DNA of 64,000 bases from Steroidobacteraceae bacterium (lineage in GTDB: Bacteria; Pseudomonadota; Gammaproteobacteria; Steroidobacterales; Steroidobacteraceae): assembly GCA_019187185.1 (NCBI GenBank), contig JABAQU010000002.1, forward strand, positions 1 through 64,000. Reading direction: 5' to 3'. The notes beneath the pieces are model-generated. The model made no database searches and was not told the DNA's origin. It saw only the letters and a program-made list of their open reading frames with translations. Below, in pieces: positions 38,898-47,113 of the stretch; the first letter of the stretch is position 1, and the number at the start of each line of letters is the position of its first letter. The position numbers and the translations under genes were made by a program.

Positions 38898-40628
38898 GTG
38901 GCGGTGCTCGGAATCGACAAGAGGCTGATTGTCCAGGCGACGAGCCGCTGGCTCAGGACCGGCATCGTGGTCGGCCTGCTCGGCCTCGTCGCGAGCCTCG
39001 TGCTCTACTGGTTCATCGGCCGCGCCGTCGATGCGATGCTCGCCGGCGAACCGCTGCTCGCCGAGGCGCTGCCGTGGATCGCGCTGCTGCTCACCGCGAA
39101 GTTCGCGCTCGGCTGGCTCTACCGCACCGCGCAGCACAAGGCCTCGTCGCTCACCAAGCTGACGATCCGCGACCTCATCTACGCGCACGCGCTGCGTCTC
39201 GGTCCCGCCGTGCTCGACAGGAAGCGCACCGGTGAACTCGTCAATGTGGCGGTCGACGGCATGGACTGGATCGAGATGTTCTACGGCATCTACTTCGTCC
39301 AGTTCGTCGTCGGCATGGCGACCCCGCTCGCGCTGTGCATATTCATCGCCGCGTACGACTGGGTGGTCGGTGTGGCGCTTCTCGTCAGCGTGCCGCTCAC
39401 GCCCCTCTTCCTCGGCTTGATGGGCCGCAACTTCAGGAAGGCGAGCGAGCGGTTCGCGGAGGTCAACGCCGCACAGGGCGCGCGCTTCCTCGATTCGATC
39501 CAGGGCATGACGACGCTCAGGATGTTCAATCTCGGCAAGGCACGCGGCGCCGAGATGCACGCGGCAAGCGAGGAGCAGCGTCGCGAGACGATGCGCCTGC
39601 TGCTCGTGAACCAGCTCATGATCCTCTTCGTCGATTTCGGCTTCGCGCTCGGCACGACCCTCGTGCTGACCATCACCGCGCTGCTGCGGCAGGGCGGCGG
39701 CCACCTCACCGCCGGCGCGGTCGTGACGCTCATCCTCGCGAGCGCCGAGTTCGCGAAGCCGCTGACGCTCGTCGGGCAATTCTTCTTCGCGGGCGCGATC
39801 GGCCGCGCGTATGCGAAAAAGATCGTCGCCTTCCTCGGCGAGCGCCCCGGTGTCGAGGACGCACCCGGCGTCGCCGCGCCGCCTCCAGTGCCGCAACCGT
39901 CGCTGTCGCTCAGGAACCTCGTGTTCCGCTACGCGAACGCCACGAAGCCCGCGGTCGACGATTGCACGATCGAGCTCGCGCCCGGCGAGACGGTGGCGCT
40001 CGTCGGCGAGAGCGGCTCGGGCAAGACGACGCTCACGAACCTGCTGCTGCGCACGCTCGCGCCCGAGGCCGGCACCATCGCGCTCGGCGGGCGCGACGTC
40101 ACTTCGGTGCCGGCGGACTGGGTGCGCGCCCACCTCGCCCTCGTGCCACAGGATCCGTACCTGTTCCACGGCACGATCGCCGCAAACCTGCGCGTCGCAA
40201 AGGCCGATGCGTCCGAAGAGGAACTCGTCGCCGCCTGTCGCGCCGCGAACATCCACGAGCAGATTGCCGCGCTGCCGGCCGGCTACGAGACGCTGGTCGG
40301 CGAGCGCGGCCTGTCGCTCTCCGGCGGCCAGGTGCAGCGCCTCGCGATTGCCCGCGCGCTGCTGAAGGGCAGCCCGATCGTGATCCTCGACGAGCCGACA
40401 TCGCAGATCGACCTCGAGACCGAGGCGGTCATCCACGACGCGCTCGCGCATCTGACACGCGACAAGAGCGTGCTGCTGATCGCGCACCGGCTGAGCACGG
40501 TGGAGCACGCCGACCGCATCGTCGTGCTCGGGGACGGCCGGGTGCTCGAGTCGGGGTCCCACCAGGAACTGCTGGCGCGTGGCGGCGCCTATGCCGGCAT
40601 GGTGGCGATCGCGCGGGGTGCCGCATGA
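38898..40628 (+). CDS. CydD-like ABC exporter subunit (half-transporter)
   Basis: 576-aa exporter with an N-terminal TM domain (six helices) and a C-terminal ATPase. The intracellular loop segment FLDSIQGMTTLRMFNLGKA and VPLTPLFLGLMG resemble CydD. ATPase motifs: Walker A GESGSGKTT, signature LSGGQVQR, Walker B VILDEPTS with catalytic Glu, H-loop IAHRLS. Start: GTG 38898 or, with better Shine-Dalgarno spacing, GTG 38904. Its partner follows with an ATGA overlap. CydDC exports reduced thiols in E. coli. Here cydAB is absent and a MerR site precedes the genes, so thiol export is inference. Confidence 0.9.
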   Translation: MAVLGIDKRLIVQATSRWLRTGIVVGLLGLVASLVLYWFIGRAVDAMLAGEPLLAEALPWIALLLTAKFALGWLYRTAQHKASSLTKLTIRDLIYAHALRLGPAVLDRKRTGELVNVAVDGMDWIEMFYGIYFVQFVVGMATPLALCIFIAAYDWVVGVALLVSVPLTPLFLGLMGRNFRKASERFAEVNAAQGARFLDSIQGMTTLRMFNLGKARGAEMHAASEEQRRETMRLLLVNQLMILFVDFGFALGTTLVLTITALLRQGGGHLTAGAVVTLILASAEFAKPLTLVGQFFFAGAIGRAYAKKIVAFLGERPGVEDAPGVAAPPPVPQPSLSLRNLVFRYANATKPAVDDCTIELAPGETVALVGESGSGKTTLTNLLLRTLAPEAGTIALGGRDVTSVPADWVRAHLALVPQDPYLFHGTIAANLRVAKADASEEELVAACRAANIHEQIAALPAGYETLVGERGLSLSGGQVQRLAIARALLKGSPIVILDEPTSQIDLETEAVIHDALAHLTRDKSVLLIAHRLSTVEHADRIVVLGDGRVLESGSHQELLARGGAYAGMVAIARGAA

Positions 40629-42403
40629 CGAACACGCAACTCCTCGCGCGCCTGCTCGGATTCATGCGGCCTCTGAACGGCGTCATGTGCGTGTCCGTCT
40701 GCGCGCGCACCGTGAAACTCACGACTCAGACGGCGCTGATCGCGCTCGCCGTCAGCGCCGTGGCACGCTACGTCGCGGCGCCCACCGGCGAGACGCTCAC
40801 GGCCGTTGCGCTCGGCCTCGCCGCCTGCGCCTTCGTGCTCGGGCTGTCCAACTACATCGAGACCTACACGGGCCACTACGTCGCGTTCCGCCTGCTCGCG
40901 ATGCTGCGCAACGAGTTCTACGACCGCCTCGAGCCGCTCGCGCCCGCGGGCACCGCGACGCTCAGGTCCGGCGACGCCGTCTCGCGTGTCGTCGCGGATT
41001 GCGAACGGGTCGAGCCGTTCTATGCGCACACGATTGCGCCCGTGATCACGGCAGTCGTCGTGCCGGCGATCCTGCTCACGGCGGTGGGCCACTGGTATTC
41101 GATGGCCTACGTGTGGACGCTGCTGCCCTTCTATCTCGTCATGGGCATCGCGCTGCCGGTGATCACCGCGCTGTCGGGCAGTCGCGGCAGCGCGGACTCG
41201 CGGCGGGCGCAGGGTGAAGTCAACGCGTTCCTGACCGACAGCCTGCAGGGCATCCGCGACACCGTCGCATTCGGCTACGGCGAGCGCCGGCGGCGCGAGG
41301 CCTGGGCGATCGGCGAACGCCTGAAGCGCAACCAGGATGCGCTCACGCGGGCCGACGCGTTCCAGCGCGGCGTCACCGAGGGTCTCGTCGCCACGGCGGC
41401 CATTGCGGTACTGTGGGTCAGCTGGCCGCTCCACCTCGCCGGCGAGATCGACCCGCTGCGCGACCTCCCGGTGCTCGTTGCGGTCGCGATCACGGGCTTC
41501 AACGCAACGCAGGCGCTCAACAATGTCGTCGGCGACTTCCAGGTCGCGATGGTGTCGGCGCGGCGGCTGTTCGAGCTGATGGACCAGCGGCCGGCCGTCG
41601 CGAATGTCGTCGCGCAGTCGGCGCCGTTCGCGGATGCCTCGCTGCAACTGAGCCAGGTCGAGTTCAGTTACGCGCCGGGCGCACCGCCGGTTCTGCAGAG
41701 CCTCAGTCTCGATGTCCCGGCCGGCCGCCACATCGCGCTCGTCGGTGCGAGCGGTAGCGGCAAGAGCACCATTGCGAACCTGCTGCTGCGCTTCTGGGAC
41801 CCGGTCGCGGGCGACGTGCGCATCGGCGGTCACTCGGTGCGCGAATACACGCTCGAGGACCTGCGCGACCGCATCGCCGTCGTCTCGCAGCGCAACTACA
41901 CGTTCAACACGACGATCGGCGACAACATCCGCATGGGCCGCCCCGGCGCGACGGCCGCGCAGGTCGACGAGGCCGCGCGCCGCGCGCAGCTGAAGGAATG
42001 GATCGACAGCCTGCCGCAGGGCTACGACACACCGGTGGGCGAGATGGGCAACAGGATTTCAGGCGGCCAGCGCCAGCGCATCGCCATTGCACGCGCGCTC
42101 CTGAAGGATGCGCCGATCCTCGTGCTCGACGAGGCGACCTCGAGCCTCGACGTCGAATCCGAACGCGAGGTGAATGCGGCGATCCGCGAGCTCGCGCGCG
42201 GCCGCACGACCCTCACGATCGCGCACCGCCTGTCGACGGTGCTCGGCGCCGACGAGATCCTCGTGCTCGACCAGGGTCGGATCGCAGAGCGCGGTACCCA
42301 CGCGACATTGCTCGCGCAGGGTGGCGTCTATGCCCGCCTCTTCGCGCTGCAACAGGACGAAGTGGACGCGCGGTCCGATCGTGCGTCACCATCGCCGGCA
42401 TGA
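40625..42403 (+). CDS. CydC-like ABC exporter subunit (half-transporter)
   Basis: 592-aa second half-transporter of the pair. Six TM helices are followed by an ATPase: Walker A GASGSGKST, Q-loop VVSQRNYTF, signature ISGGQRQR, Walker B LVLDEATSS, H-loop AHRLS. Both ATPases have the catalytic Glu, so the pair may form a functional heterodimer with two active sites. The start overlaps the preceding stop by ATGA, and the stop overlaps the rhodanese start by ATGA. Confidence 0.9.
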   Translation: MTNTQLLARLLGFMRPLNGVMCVSVCARTVKLTTQTALIALAVSAVARYVAAPTGETLTAVALGLAACAFVLGLSNYIETYTGHYVAFRLLAMLRNEFYDRLEPLAPAGTATLRSGDAVSRVVADCERVEPFYAHTIAPVITAVVVPAILLTAVGHWYSMAYVWTLLPFYLVMGIALPVITALSGSRGSADSRRAQGEVNAFLTDSLQGIRDTVAFGYGERRRREAWAIGERLKRNQDALTRADAFQRGVTEGLVATAAIAVLWVSWPLHLAGEIDPLRDLPVLVAVAITGFNATQALNNVVGDFQVAMVSARRLFELMDQRPAVANVVAQSAPFADASLQLSQVEFSYAPGAPPVLQSLSLDVPAGRHIALVGASGSGKSTIANLLLRFWDPVAGDVRIGGHSVREYTLEDLRDRIAVVSQRNYTFNTTIGDNIRMGRPGATAAQVDEAARRAQLKEWIDSLPQGYDTPVGEMGNRISGGQRQRIAIARALLKDAPILVLDEATSSLDVESEREVNAAIRELARGRTTLTIAHRLSTVLGADEILVLDQGRIAERGTHATLLAQGGVYARLFALQQDEVDARSDRASPSPA

Positions 42404-42795
42404 AGACACTCCCGACATGGGTCGCCTGCGCCCTGATGGCGGGCCTCGCCTCCGTCGCCCCGGCCGACGACAACTGGAGCGCGACGGAAATCTCCACGGC
42501 CGCCGTGCGTGCGCTCGCGGCTCCCGGCGTGTCGTCCCCCGTGATCCTCGACGTGCGTACGCCGGAGGAATACGCGGCGGGCCACGTGCCTGGCGCGATC
42601 AACATTCCGCACGACCAGGTTCGGGCGCGGCTCGCGGAAATCGGCCCCGCGAAAGACCAGCCGATCGTCGTCTATTGCAGGAGCGGCAGGCGCGCCGCGC
42701 AGGCGCTCGCGACGCTGCACGACGCAGGATTCTCGCGGCTGCTGCACATGACGGGCGACATGCTCGCGTGGGACCAGGAAGCCGGCACGAAATAG
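42400..42795 (+). CDS. Periplasmic rhodanese-like protein
   Basis: 131-aa single-domain rhodanese with a signal peptide (KTLPTWVACALMAGLASVAPA). The domain begins PVILDVRTPEEYAAGHVPGA and has active-site Cys in VVYCRSGRRA, so the CxxxxRR loop is intact. It transfers sulfane sulfur or binds thiols in the periplasm. It is translationally coupled to the CydC-like gene, suggesting it handles the exported sulfur compound or detoxifies it. It ends 11 bp before the 3' end of tRNA-Thr on the other strand. Confidence 0.9.
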   Translation: MKTLPTWVACALMAGLASVAPADDNWSATEISTAAVRALAAPGVSSPVILDVRTPEEYAAGHVPGAINIPHDQVRARLAEIGPAKDQPIVVYCRSGRRAAQALATLHDAGFSRLLHMTGDMLAWDQEAGTK

Positions 42796-42806
42796 CCGCG
42801 AGCAAA

Positions 42807-42882
42807 TGGTGCCGCTTGTCTGATTCGAACAGACGACCCCATCATTACGAATGATGTGCTCTACCAGCTGAGCTAAAGCGGC
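42807..42882 (-). tRNA. tRNA-Thr (CGT), CCA encoded
   Basis: 76-nt cloverleaf on the minus strand. The acceptor GCCGCTT/AAGCGGC is followed by ACCA. The D-arm GCTC/GAGC has an AGCTGGTA loop. The anticodon stem CATCA/TGATG encloses loop TTCGTAA (anticodon CGT), and the T-arm is GTCTG/CAGAC with TTCGAAT. All stems pair perfectly. Confidence 0.97.
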
Positions 42883-42895
42883 ACGGGGGGCGCGA

Positions 42896-42924
42896 ATTCT
42901 AATGAATGGGCCCTGCCCAGGCAA
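42896..42924 (-). promoter_or_regulatory. tRNA-Thr promoter
   Basis: Minus-strand TTGCCT (42919-42924) and TAGAAT (42896-42901), 17 bp apart, end 13 bp before the tRNA 5' end, with a GC-rich discriminator (TCGCGCCCCCC). This is a typical stringently controlled stable-RNA promoter. It lies inside the degenerate end of the remnant frame described next, arguing that frame is not coding there. Confidence 0.65.
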
Positions 42925-42998
42925 TCGCCCGGGGCTCGTGCCTGCTCGCATCGCGAGCCACGCATTCCGCAATCACTTCGCCGCGCCGGTATTGCGGG

Positions 42999-43199
42999 CT
43001 GCGGCGGCGCGAACACGCAGATGGCGATGGATTCGATGACCAGCGCGCGTCCCGAGCCACCCATCACCGCAAACAAGGCGTAGTACGAGGCGATGACGAG
43101 CAGCATGACCGGATAGAGCGCACGATCGCGGTCCATGCCGGTCGCGGCGGTCGAAAGCCCGACCCCAATCGCCAGTACCGCGCCCACCAGGATTGCCAC
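42999..43199 (-). pseudogene. Truncated small membrane-protein remnant
   Basis: The frame starting at 43199 encodes two convincing hydrophobic segments, AILVGAVLAIGVGLSTAATG and LYPVMLLVIASYYALFAVMG, then RALVIESIAICVF. This is the beginning of a recognisable inner-membrane protein fold about 120-130 aa long. After about residue 65 the translation loses membrane character, and it then runs through the tRNA-Thr promoter and into the tRNA. I read it as a gene whose 3' half is lost. A functional short protein cannot be excluded, and the family is not named with confidence. Confidence 0.5.
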
Positions 43200-43257
43200 T
43201 ACGGCTCTCCGGATCCGTCGGCCCCGGCGTCAATCGCCGGTTATCGCCCGGCCGTGC

Positions 43258-43677
43258 TCATGCGCCCGTGCCGCGCGGCGCGCGGCGCAGGCGAATGACG
43301 AGATCGATGCCGGCCACTTCCATCCCTTCGGGCGGTGGCGGCAGGCGGCTGAACTCGACATCCGGCACGGCGACATCGGTGAGCGCGCCGCTGTCGACAT
43401 CGTGGAAGTGATAGTGCGCCTCGACGTTCGAATCGAACCAGGCGCGCGTGCCATCGACCGACAGCGGCCGGATGAGCCCGCGGCTCGCGAAGAGGTTCAG
43501 CGTGTTGTAGACCGTCGCCTTCGACACGCGCGCCCCGTCGGCCTCGAGCCGCGCGAGCAACTGTTCGGCCGACATGTGCTGGGGCGCAGCGAGGAGCACC
43601 GCCGCAATGCGCAGGCGCTGCGCAGTCGGCTGGATCCCGTGCGCCGCGAGGCGCTCCGCGAGCGGTGGCTGGGTCAT
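43258..43677 (-). CDS. Fur-family transcriptional regulator without cysteines
   Basis: 139-aa Fur-superfamily regulator. The winged-helix region has GIQPTAQRLRIAAVLLAAPQ and KATVYNTLNLFASRGLI. The dimerisation/metal domain has AHYHFHDVDSGALTDV, keeping the His-rich regulatory site. There are no cysteines at all, so the structural Cys4 zinc site of Fur, Zur and PerR is absent. Irr-like or other cysteine-free Fur proteins are the nearest comparison. The ATG lies 6 bp after a perfect -10, so the transcript may be leaderless. It diverges from the minor-pilin operon. Targets are unknown. Confidence 0.88.
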   Translation of the reverse strand: MTQPPLAERLAAHGIQPTAQRLRIAAVLLAAPQHMSAEQLLARLEADGARVSKATVYNTLNLFASRGLIRPLSVDGTRAWFDSNVEAHYHFHDVDSGALTDVAVPDVEFSRLPPPPEGMEVAGIDLVIRLRRAPRGTGA

Positions 43678-43683
43678 CGCGCC

Positions 43684-43713
43684 ATTATATGAATCTCGCG
43701 AAATACGCTGCAA
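43684..43713 (-). promoter_or_regulatory. Promoter of the Fur-family gene, leaderless geometry
   Basis: TTGCAG (43708-43713), 18-bp spacer, then perfect TATAAT (43684-43689) on the minus strand. Only 6 bp separate the -10 from the ATG at 43677, so transcription should begin at or within a base of the start codon. No Shine-Dalgarno fits. Confidence 0.65.
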
Positions 43714-43755
43714 ATGCGGCGGGTGCCCGGGGCGGCCCGCGGGCATGCTCGCCTC

Positions 43756-44301
43756 ATGAATCCCGCTCACGCGCATGCCCGAACGCGGGGGTCCACGCTG
43801 TGGGAACTCGCCACCGTGCTGGCCGTGGCAGCCGTCCTCGCGGCCCTCGCCGTGCCCGATTTTGCGCGCCTGCGAGCGTCGGCGGGGGTCGCCTCTGGGG
43901 CCGATCAACTGCTCGGCGCGCTGCATTTCGCGCGCAGCCGGGCGATCCTCGTCGGGGTTCCGACCGTCGTGTGCCTGTCTCCCGACGGCGTGCGGTGTGT
44001 CGGTCGGGGCGCCGCGCGAGCCAGCGCCTGGATCGTCTTCGAGAACACCCGTGCCGAATTCACACCCGTACGGGATCCGGCCGAACCGATCCTGCGCAGC
44101 TACCGCCTCGAGCGCCCGATCGAGGTGCGGGCGTCGCGCGGCGCGGTCACCTTCTGGCCGACGCCGCGCGCCGGCATGACCAGCACCTTCGAGTTCTGCA
44201 GCACCGCGGCGCGGGTTGCGCCACGTGCAGTCATCGTGAGCCAGACCGGCCGGCCGCGCCTGCGCATCGGGGCGCCGCGCGGCGGGACGGCCTGCCATTA
44301 A
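43756..44301 (+). CDS. fimT: FimT/GspH-type minor pseudopilin (first)
   Basis: 181-aa minor pilin of the GspH/FimT type. The prepilin peptidase site is RG followed by STLWELATVLAVAAVLAALA, with the essential Glu at +5, and is preceded by a short basic leader. The C-terminal part is a globular beta domain ending near a Cys pair (FCSTAA ... TACH). The usual hydrophobic F-T-L start is varied to S-T-L-W. It opens the cluster fimT-fimT2-pilV-pilW-pilX-pilY1. The ATG at 43756 gives the usual short leader peptide. Confidence 0.85.
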   Translation: MNPAHAHARTRGSTLWELATVLAVAAVLAALAVPDFARLRASAGVASGADQLLGALHFARSRAILVGVPTVVCLSPDGVRCVGRGAARASAWIVFENTRAEFTPVRDPAEPILRSYRLERPIEVRASRGAVTFWPTPRAGMTSTFEFCSTAARVAPRAVIVSQTGRPRLRIGAPRGGTACH

Positions 44302-44410
44302 GTCAAATGACCTTGACCTGCGCACGCACGTTTGCCGCCCGTCGTCGCCACACTGCCGATCATCGGAATTCCGTGAGCCGCGTCGCTGCAACGAGCTATA
44401 GTCGCCCGCT

Positions 44411-45010
44411 ATGGGGGGGAAATCCGTTCGCGCACAGGGGTTCACGCTGCTCGAGCTGATGATCGTCATCGCGCTCGCAGCGGTGATCCTCGCGATCGGT
44501 GCGCCGAGCTTCACCGAGTTTCGCCGCAACGGCCGCCTCACCGCCGACGCCAACGATTTCCTCACCGCCGTGCAGGTCGCGCGTACCGAAGCGGTCAAGC
44601 AGCAGCGCACCGTGTCGCTGTGCGCCAGTGCCGATCTGCAGGCCGCAACCCCCACGTGCTCGGGCGACGCCGATTTCACCGGCTGGGTCGTGTTCGCGGA
44701 CCCCGACAGTGATTGCGCGATCGCCGACGCTGCCGACATCGCCCGCACGGGCGGTCGCGCCAGTGCCGATCGCGGCAATGTCGAGTCGGTCGCCGACAGC
44801 GCCTGCCTCGCATTCGGTGCGAACGGTTTCCTGCTCGACATTCCCGCCGCGCCCCCGCACCGCATCGTCTACTGCGACGAGCGCGGCTATGCGCTGCAGG
44901 GTGGCACGAATCAATCGGCGGCGCGCGGCATCGAGGTATCGCGTACCGGTCGCGGTGAAGTCGTCCGCGACCCGGCACGCCTTTCTGCCTGGGAGCTCGC
45001 ATGCGGATGA
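44411..45010 (+). CDS. FimT/FimU-type minor pseudopilin (second)
   Basis: 199-aa minor pilin with a canonical class III signal: QG followed by FTLLELMIVIALAAVIL (Glu at +5). GspH-type beta domain with cysteines that could form disulfides (SLCASADLQ ... TCSGD ... SDC ... SACLAFG ... VYCDERG). It may play the FimU role of connecting the minor pilin complex to the major pilin. A TATAGT box lies 8 bp before the ATG, so the gene might have its own near-leaderless transcript. It overlaps pilV by 10 bp. Confidence 0.88.
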   Translation: MGGKSVRAQGFTLLELMIVIALAAVILAIGAPSFTEFRRNGRLTADANDFLTAVQVARTEAVKQQRTVSLCASADLQAATPTCSGDADFTGWVVFADPDSDCAIADAADIARTGGRASADRGNVESVADSACLAFGANGFLLDIPAAPPHRIVYCDERGYALQGGTNQSAARGIEVSRTGRGEVVRDPARLSAWELACG

Positions 45011-45516
45011 AATGGCTGCAGCGCGGCGTCACGTTGGTCGAGGCACTGGTCGCGCTCGTCGTCCTGTCGATCGGCCTCCTCGGCATCGCGGGCCTTTTCG
45101 TCGAGAGCCTGCGCAGCAGCCGCACGGCGCTCTTGCGTACGCACGCGGTCAATCTCGCAGGCGACATCGCCGACCGGATCCGCGCCAACGGCAACGGTCG
45201 CGACGCCTACGACACGGCCACCTATGCCGGCGCGCCTGCGCCGCACGACTGCGCGCCGACCGCGGCGCAGGCCGGGGGCAACTGCAGCGTGGCCGAGCTC
45301 GCCGAAGACGATCTCGCGCGCTGGCAGGCTGCCGTGAGCGATGCGTTGCCGGCCCCGACCGATCCCGCGACGGCGGCCGTGGTGCAGTACGTGCGCGCAC
45401 CCAATCCCGGACGACCCGATCGCTACCTGATCAAGATCGCATGGCAGGAGCCGGGGTTCCCGCAGCTCAGTGTGTCGTCCGAACTCGTCGTGATGCCGCG
45501 GCCGCCGATCTCATGA
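45001..45516 (+). CDS. pilV: Minor pilin PilV
   Basis: 171-aa minor pilin. The signal is RG followed by VTLVEALVALVVLSIGLLGI (Glu at +5). The following region, AGLFVESLRSSRTALLRTHAV, and the domain NLAGDIADRIRANGNGRDAY is PilV-characteristic. It acts with PilW, PilX and FimU/T in the pilus-priming tip complex. The stop overlaps pilW by ATGA. Confidence 0.92.
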   Translation: MRMKWLQRGVTLVEALVALVVLSIGLLGIAGLFVESLRSSRTALLRTHAVNLAGDIADRIRANGNGRDAYDTATYAGAPAPHDCAPTAAQAGGNCSVAELAEDDLARWQAAVSDALPAPTDPATAAVVQYVRAPNPGRPDRYLIKIAWQEPGFPQLSVSSELVVMPRPPIS

Positions 45517-46610
45517 GAAACGCAATCCGCCAGCGGGGCCTCAGCCTCATCGAACTGCTGGTCGCACTCGCGATCGGTTCGGTGCTCATTGTCGGCGCGG
45601 TGTATGTCTTCTCGCGCGGCCGCAGCACGTATGCCGTGAACGAGAGCATCGCCCGGCTGCAGGAAAACGGCCGCTACGTGCTCTCCGTGCTCGAACCCGA
45701 CGTCGAGCTCGCGGGCTACTACGGCTTCACCAATTCACCCGACACGATCCGTTTCGTGAGCGGCAGCTCGCCCGGCATCGTCTACGCGGTCGCACCGCAG
45801 ATGCGCCAGCAGCCCGTGCCGGCAGCAGCGCCGGTCGCGGTCCCGAACCTGCCGGCGGGCGCGCACGATTGCGGGACCAATTTCGTCGTCGACGTCCTGA
45901 CGCCGGTCCAGGGGTCGAACGATACGTTCGCGCTCGGACCCGGCGCGGGTGCCGGCTGCGCCCCGTACGGGGCAGGCGCGGTCGCGAGCGCCGACACGCT
46001 GACCATCCGCCGGGTCGATACCCGTACCGCCGCACCGAAATCGAGGAGACTGCAGGTGTATGCGTCCCGACTGCGCAGCCGCTCGACGCAACAGCTCTTC
46101 GTCGACGGAGCCGCGCCCGGCCCGATCGATGCCGACAATGAGGTCCACGATCTCGTCGTGCACGCGTACTACGTCGCGCAGGACGCCGTCGACCGCCCCG
46201 GCCTGCCGTCGCTGCGCGTCAAGTCGCTCGGGGACGACGCGCAGTTCAACGAAGCCGAGGTCATGCCGGGCGTCGAGGACTTCCAGGTGCAGTTCGGCAT
46301 CGACACGGGCGACTACGACAATGACGGCGTGATCGACGCAGCGGCCGACGTGAACAACGACGGCATCCCCGAGTCGGACGGCCGCGCGACCCGCTACGTG
46401 AATCCCGATTTCGCCGGCCTCGATCGCGCGCAGGTCGTGTCGGTGCGCGTCTGGGTACGGGTGCGGGCCGACCGGCCCGAACCGGGTTTTCACGACGACC
46501 GCCGCTATCAATATGCCGATGTCGACTTCACGCCGAACGCCGACGAAGCGCGCTTTCGCCGCGTGCTGATGTCCCGGACCATTTCACTGCGCAACGCCCG
46601 CACCCTATGA
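45513..46610 (+). CDS. pilW: Minor pilin PilW with calcium-loop-like segment
   Basis: 365-aa PilW. The signal is RG followed by LSLIELLVALAIGSVLIVGA (Glu at +5), then QENGRYVLSVLEPDVELAGYYG, a PilW hallmark. At about residues 263-295 it has an Asp-rich run with DYDNDGVIDAAADVNNDGIP, two closely spaced DxDxDG-like loops resembling dockerin or thrombospondin-3 calcium loops. Calcium binding is inference from that pattern. Cysteines HDCGTNF and GCAPYG may form a disulfide. The stop overlaps pilX by ATGA. Confidence 0.92.
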   Translation: MRNAIRQRGLSLIELLVALAIGSVLIVGAVYVFSRGRSTYAVNESIARLQENGRYVLSVLEPDVELAGYYGFTNSPDTIRFVSGSSPGIVYAVAPQMRQQPVPAAAPVAVPNLPAGAHDCGTNFVVDVLTPVQGSNDTFALGPGAGAGCAPYGAGAVASADTLTIRRVDTRTAAPKSRRLQVYASRLRSRSTQQLFVDGAAPGPIDADNEVHDLVVHAYYVAQDAVDRPGLPSLRVKSLGDDAQFNEAEVMPGVEDFQVQFGIDTGDYDNDGVIDAAADVNNDGIPESDGRATRYVNPDFAGLDRAQVVSVRVWVRVRADRPEPGFHDDRRYQYADVDFTPNADEARFRRVLMSRTISLRNARTL

Positions 46611-47113
46611 AGACGCCACCTGCCCTCGCATCATTCCGGCCGCAGCGCGGCGCGGCGCTCGTGATCGGTCTCGTGCTGCTCCTGATCCTCACGCTGCTCG
46701 CGATCACCGGCATGAACACCTCGTCCACCGAACTCGTGATGGCCGGCAACGAGCAGTACCGGCGCGCGGCGGCGATGGCCGCCACGGCCGGCATCGAAGA
46801 GGCGATCGCCGACATCGGCTCGGTGCCGACCGTGCCCGGCGTCGCGCCGACGCAGGTGGCGGATGTGCCCGTGGGCGCGGCAGGCACCGACCATTACACG
46901 ACCTCATCCCGCTACATCGGCGAGGAGACCGGCCTGCCCCAGTCGAGCGTCGACCGCTTCGTCGGCCTGCACTACGAAATCGACAGCACCGGCACCTCGG
47001 CCCGCAATGCGCGGGACCGGCAGGTGCAGGGCGTGTTCGTCGTCGCCGGCGCCGGGGGTGGTGGTGGCGGCACCCGCCAGATCGGCACCGGCCTCGGGCC
47101 GCTCGGAGAATGA
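46607..47113 (+). CDS. pilX: Minor pilin PilX
   Basis: 168-aa PilX. The signal is RG followed by AALVIGLVLLLILTLLAITG without the +5 Glu, as is normal for PilX. MNTSSTELVMAGNEQYRRAA is strongly PilX-like. The C-terminus has a run of glycines (GAGGGGGG) before a polar tail. Coupled to pilW upstream, and to a small exported protein downstream, by ATGA overlaps. Confidence 0.92.
   Translation: MKTPPALASFRPQRGAALVIGLVLLLILTLLAITGMNTSSTELVMAGNEQYRRAAAMAATAGIEEAIADIGSVPTVPGVAPTQVADVPVGAAGTDHYTTSSRYIGEETGLPQSSVDRFVGLHYEIDSTGTSARNARDRQVQGVFVVAGAGGGGGGTRQIGTGLGPLGE

Noticed and set aside
38898-42403. Naming the ABC pair cydD and cydC outright
   Set aside because: The sequence resembles CydD/CydC, but cydAB is not nearby and regulation looks MerR-type, so only CydDC-like is claimed.
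44302-44410. A third small gene between the two FimT-type genes
   Set aside because: No frame has a start, Shine-Dalgarno or coding character; it appears to hold only a possible TATAGT box.
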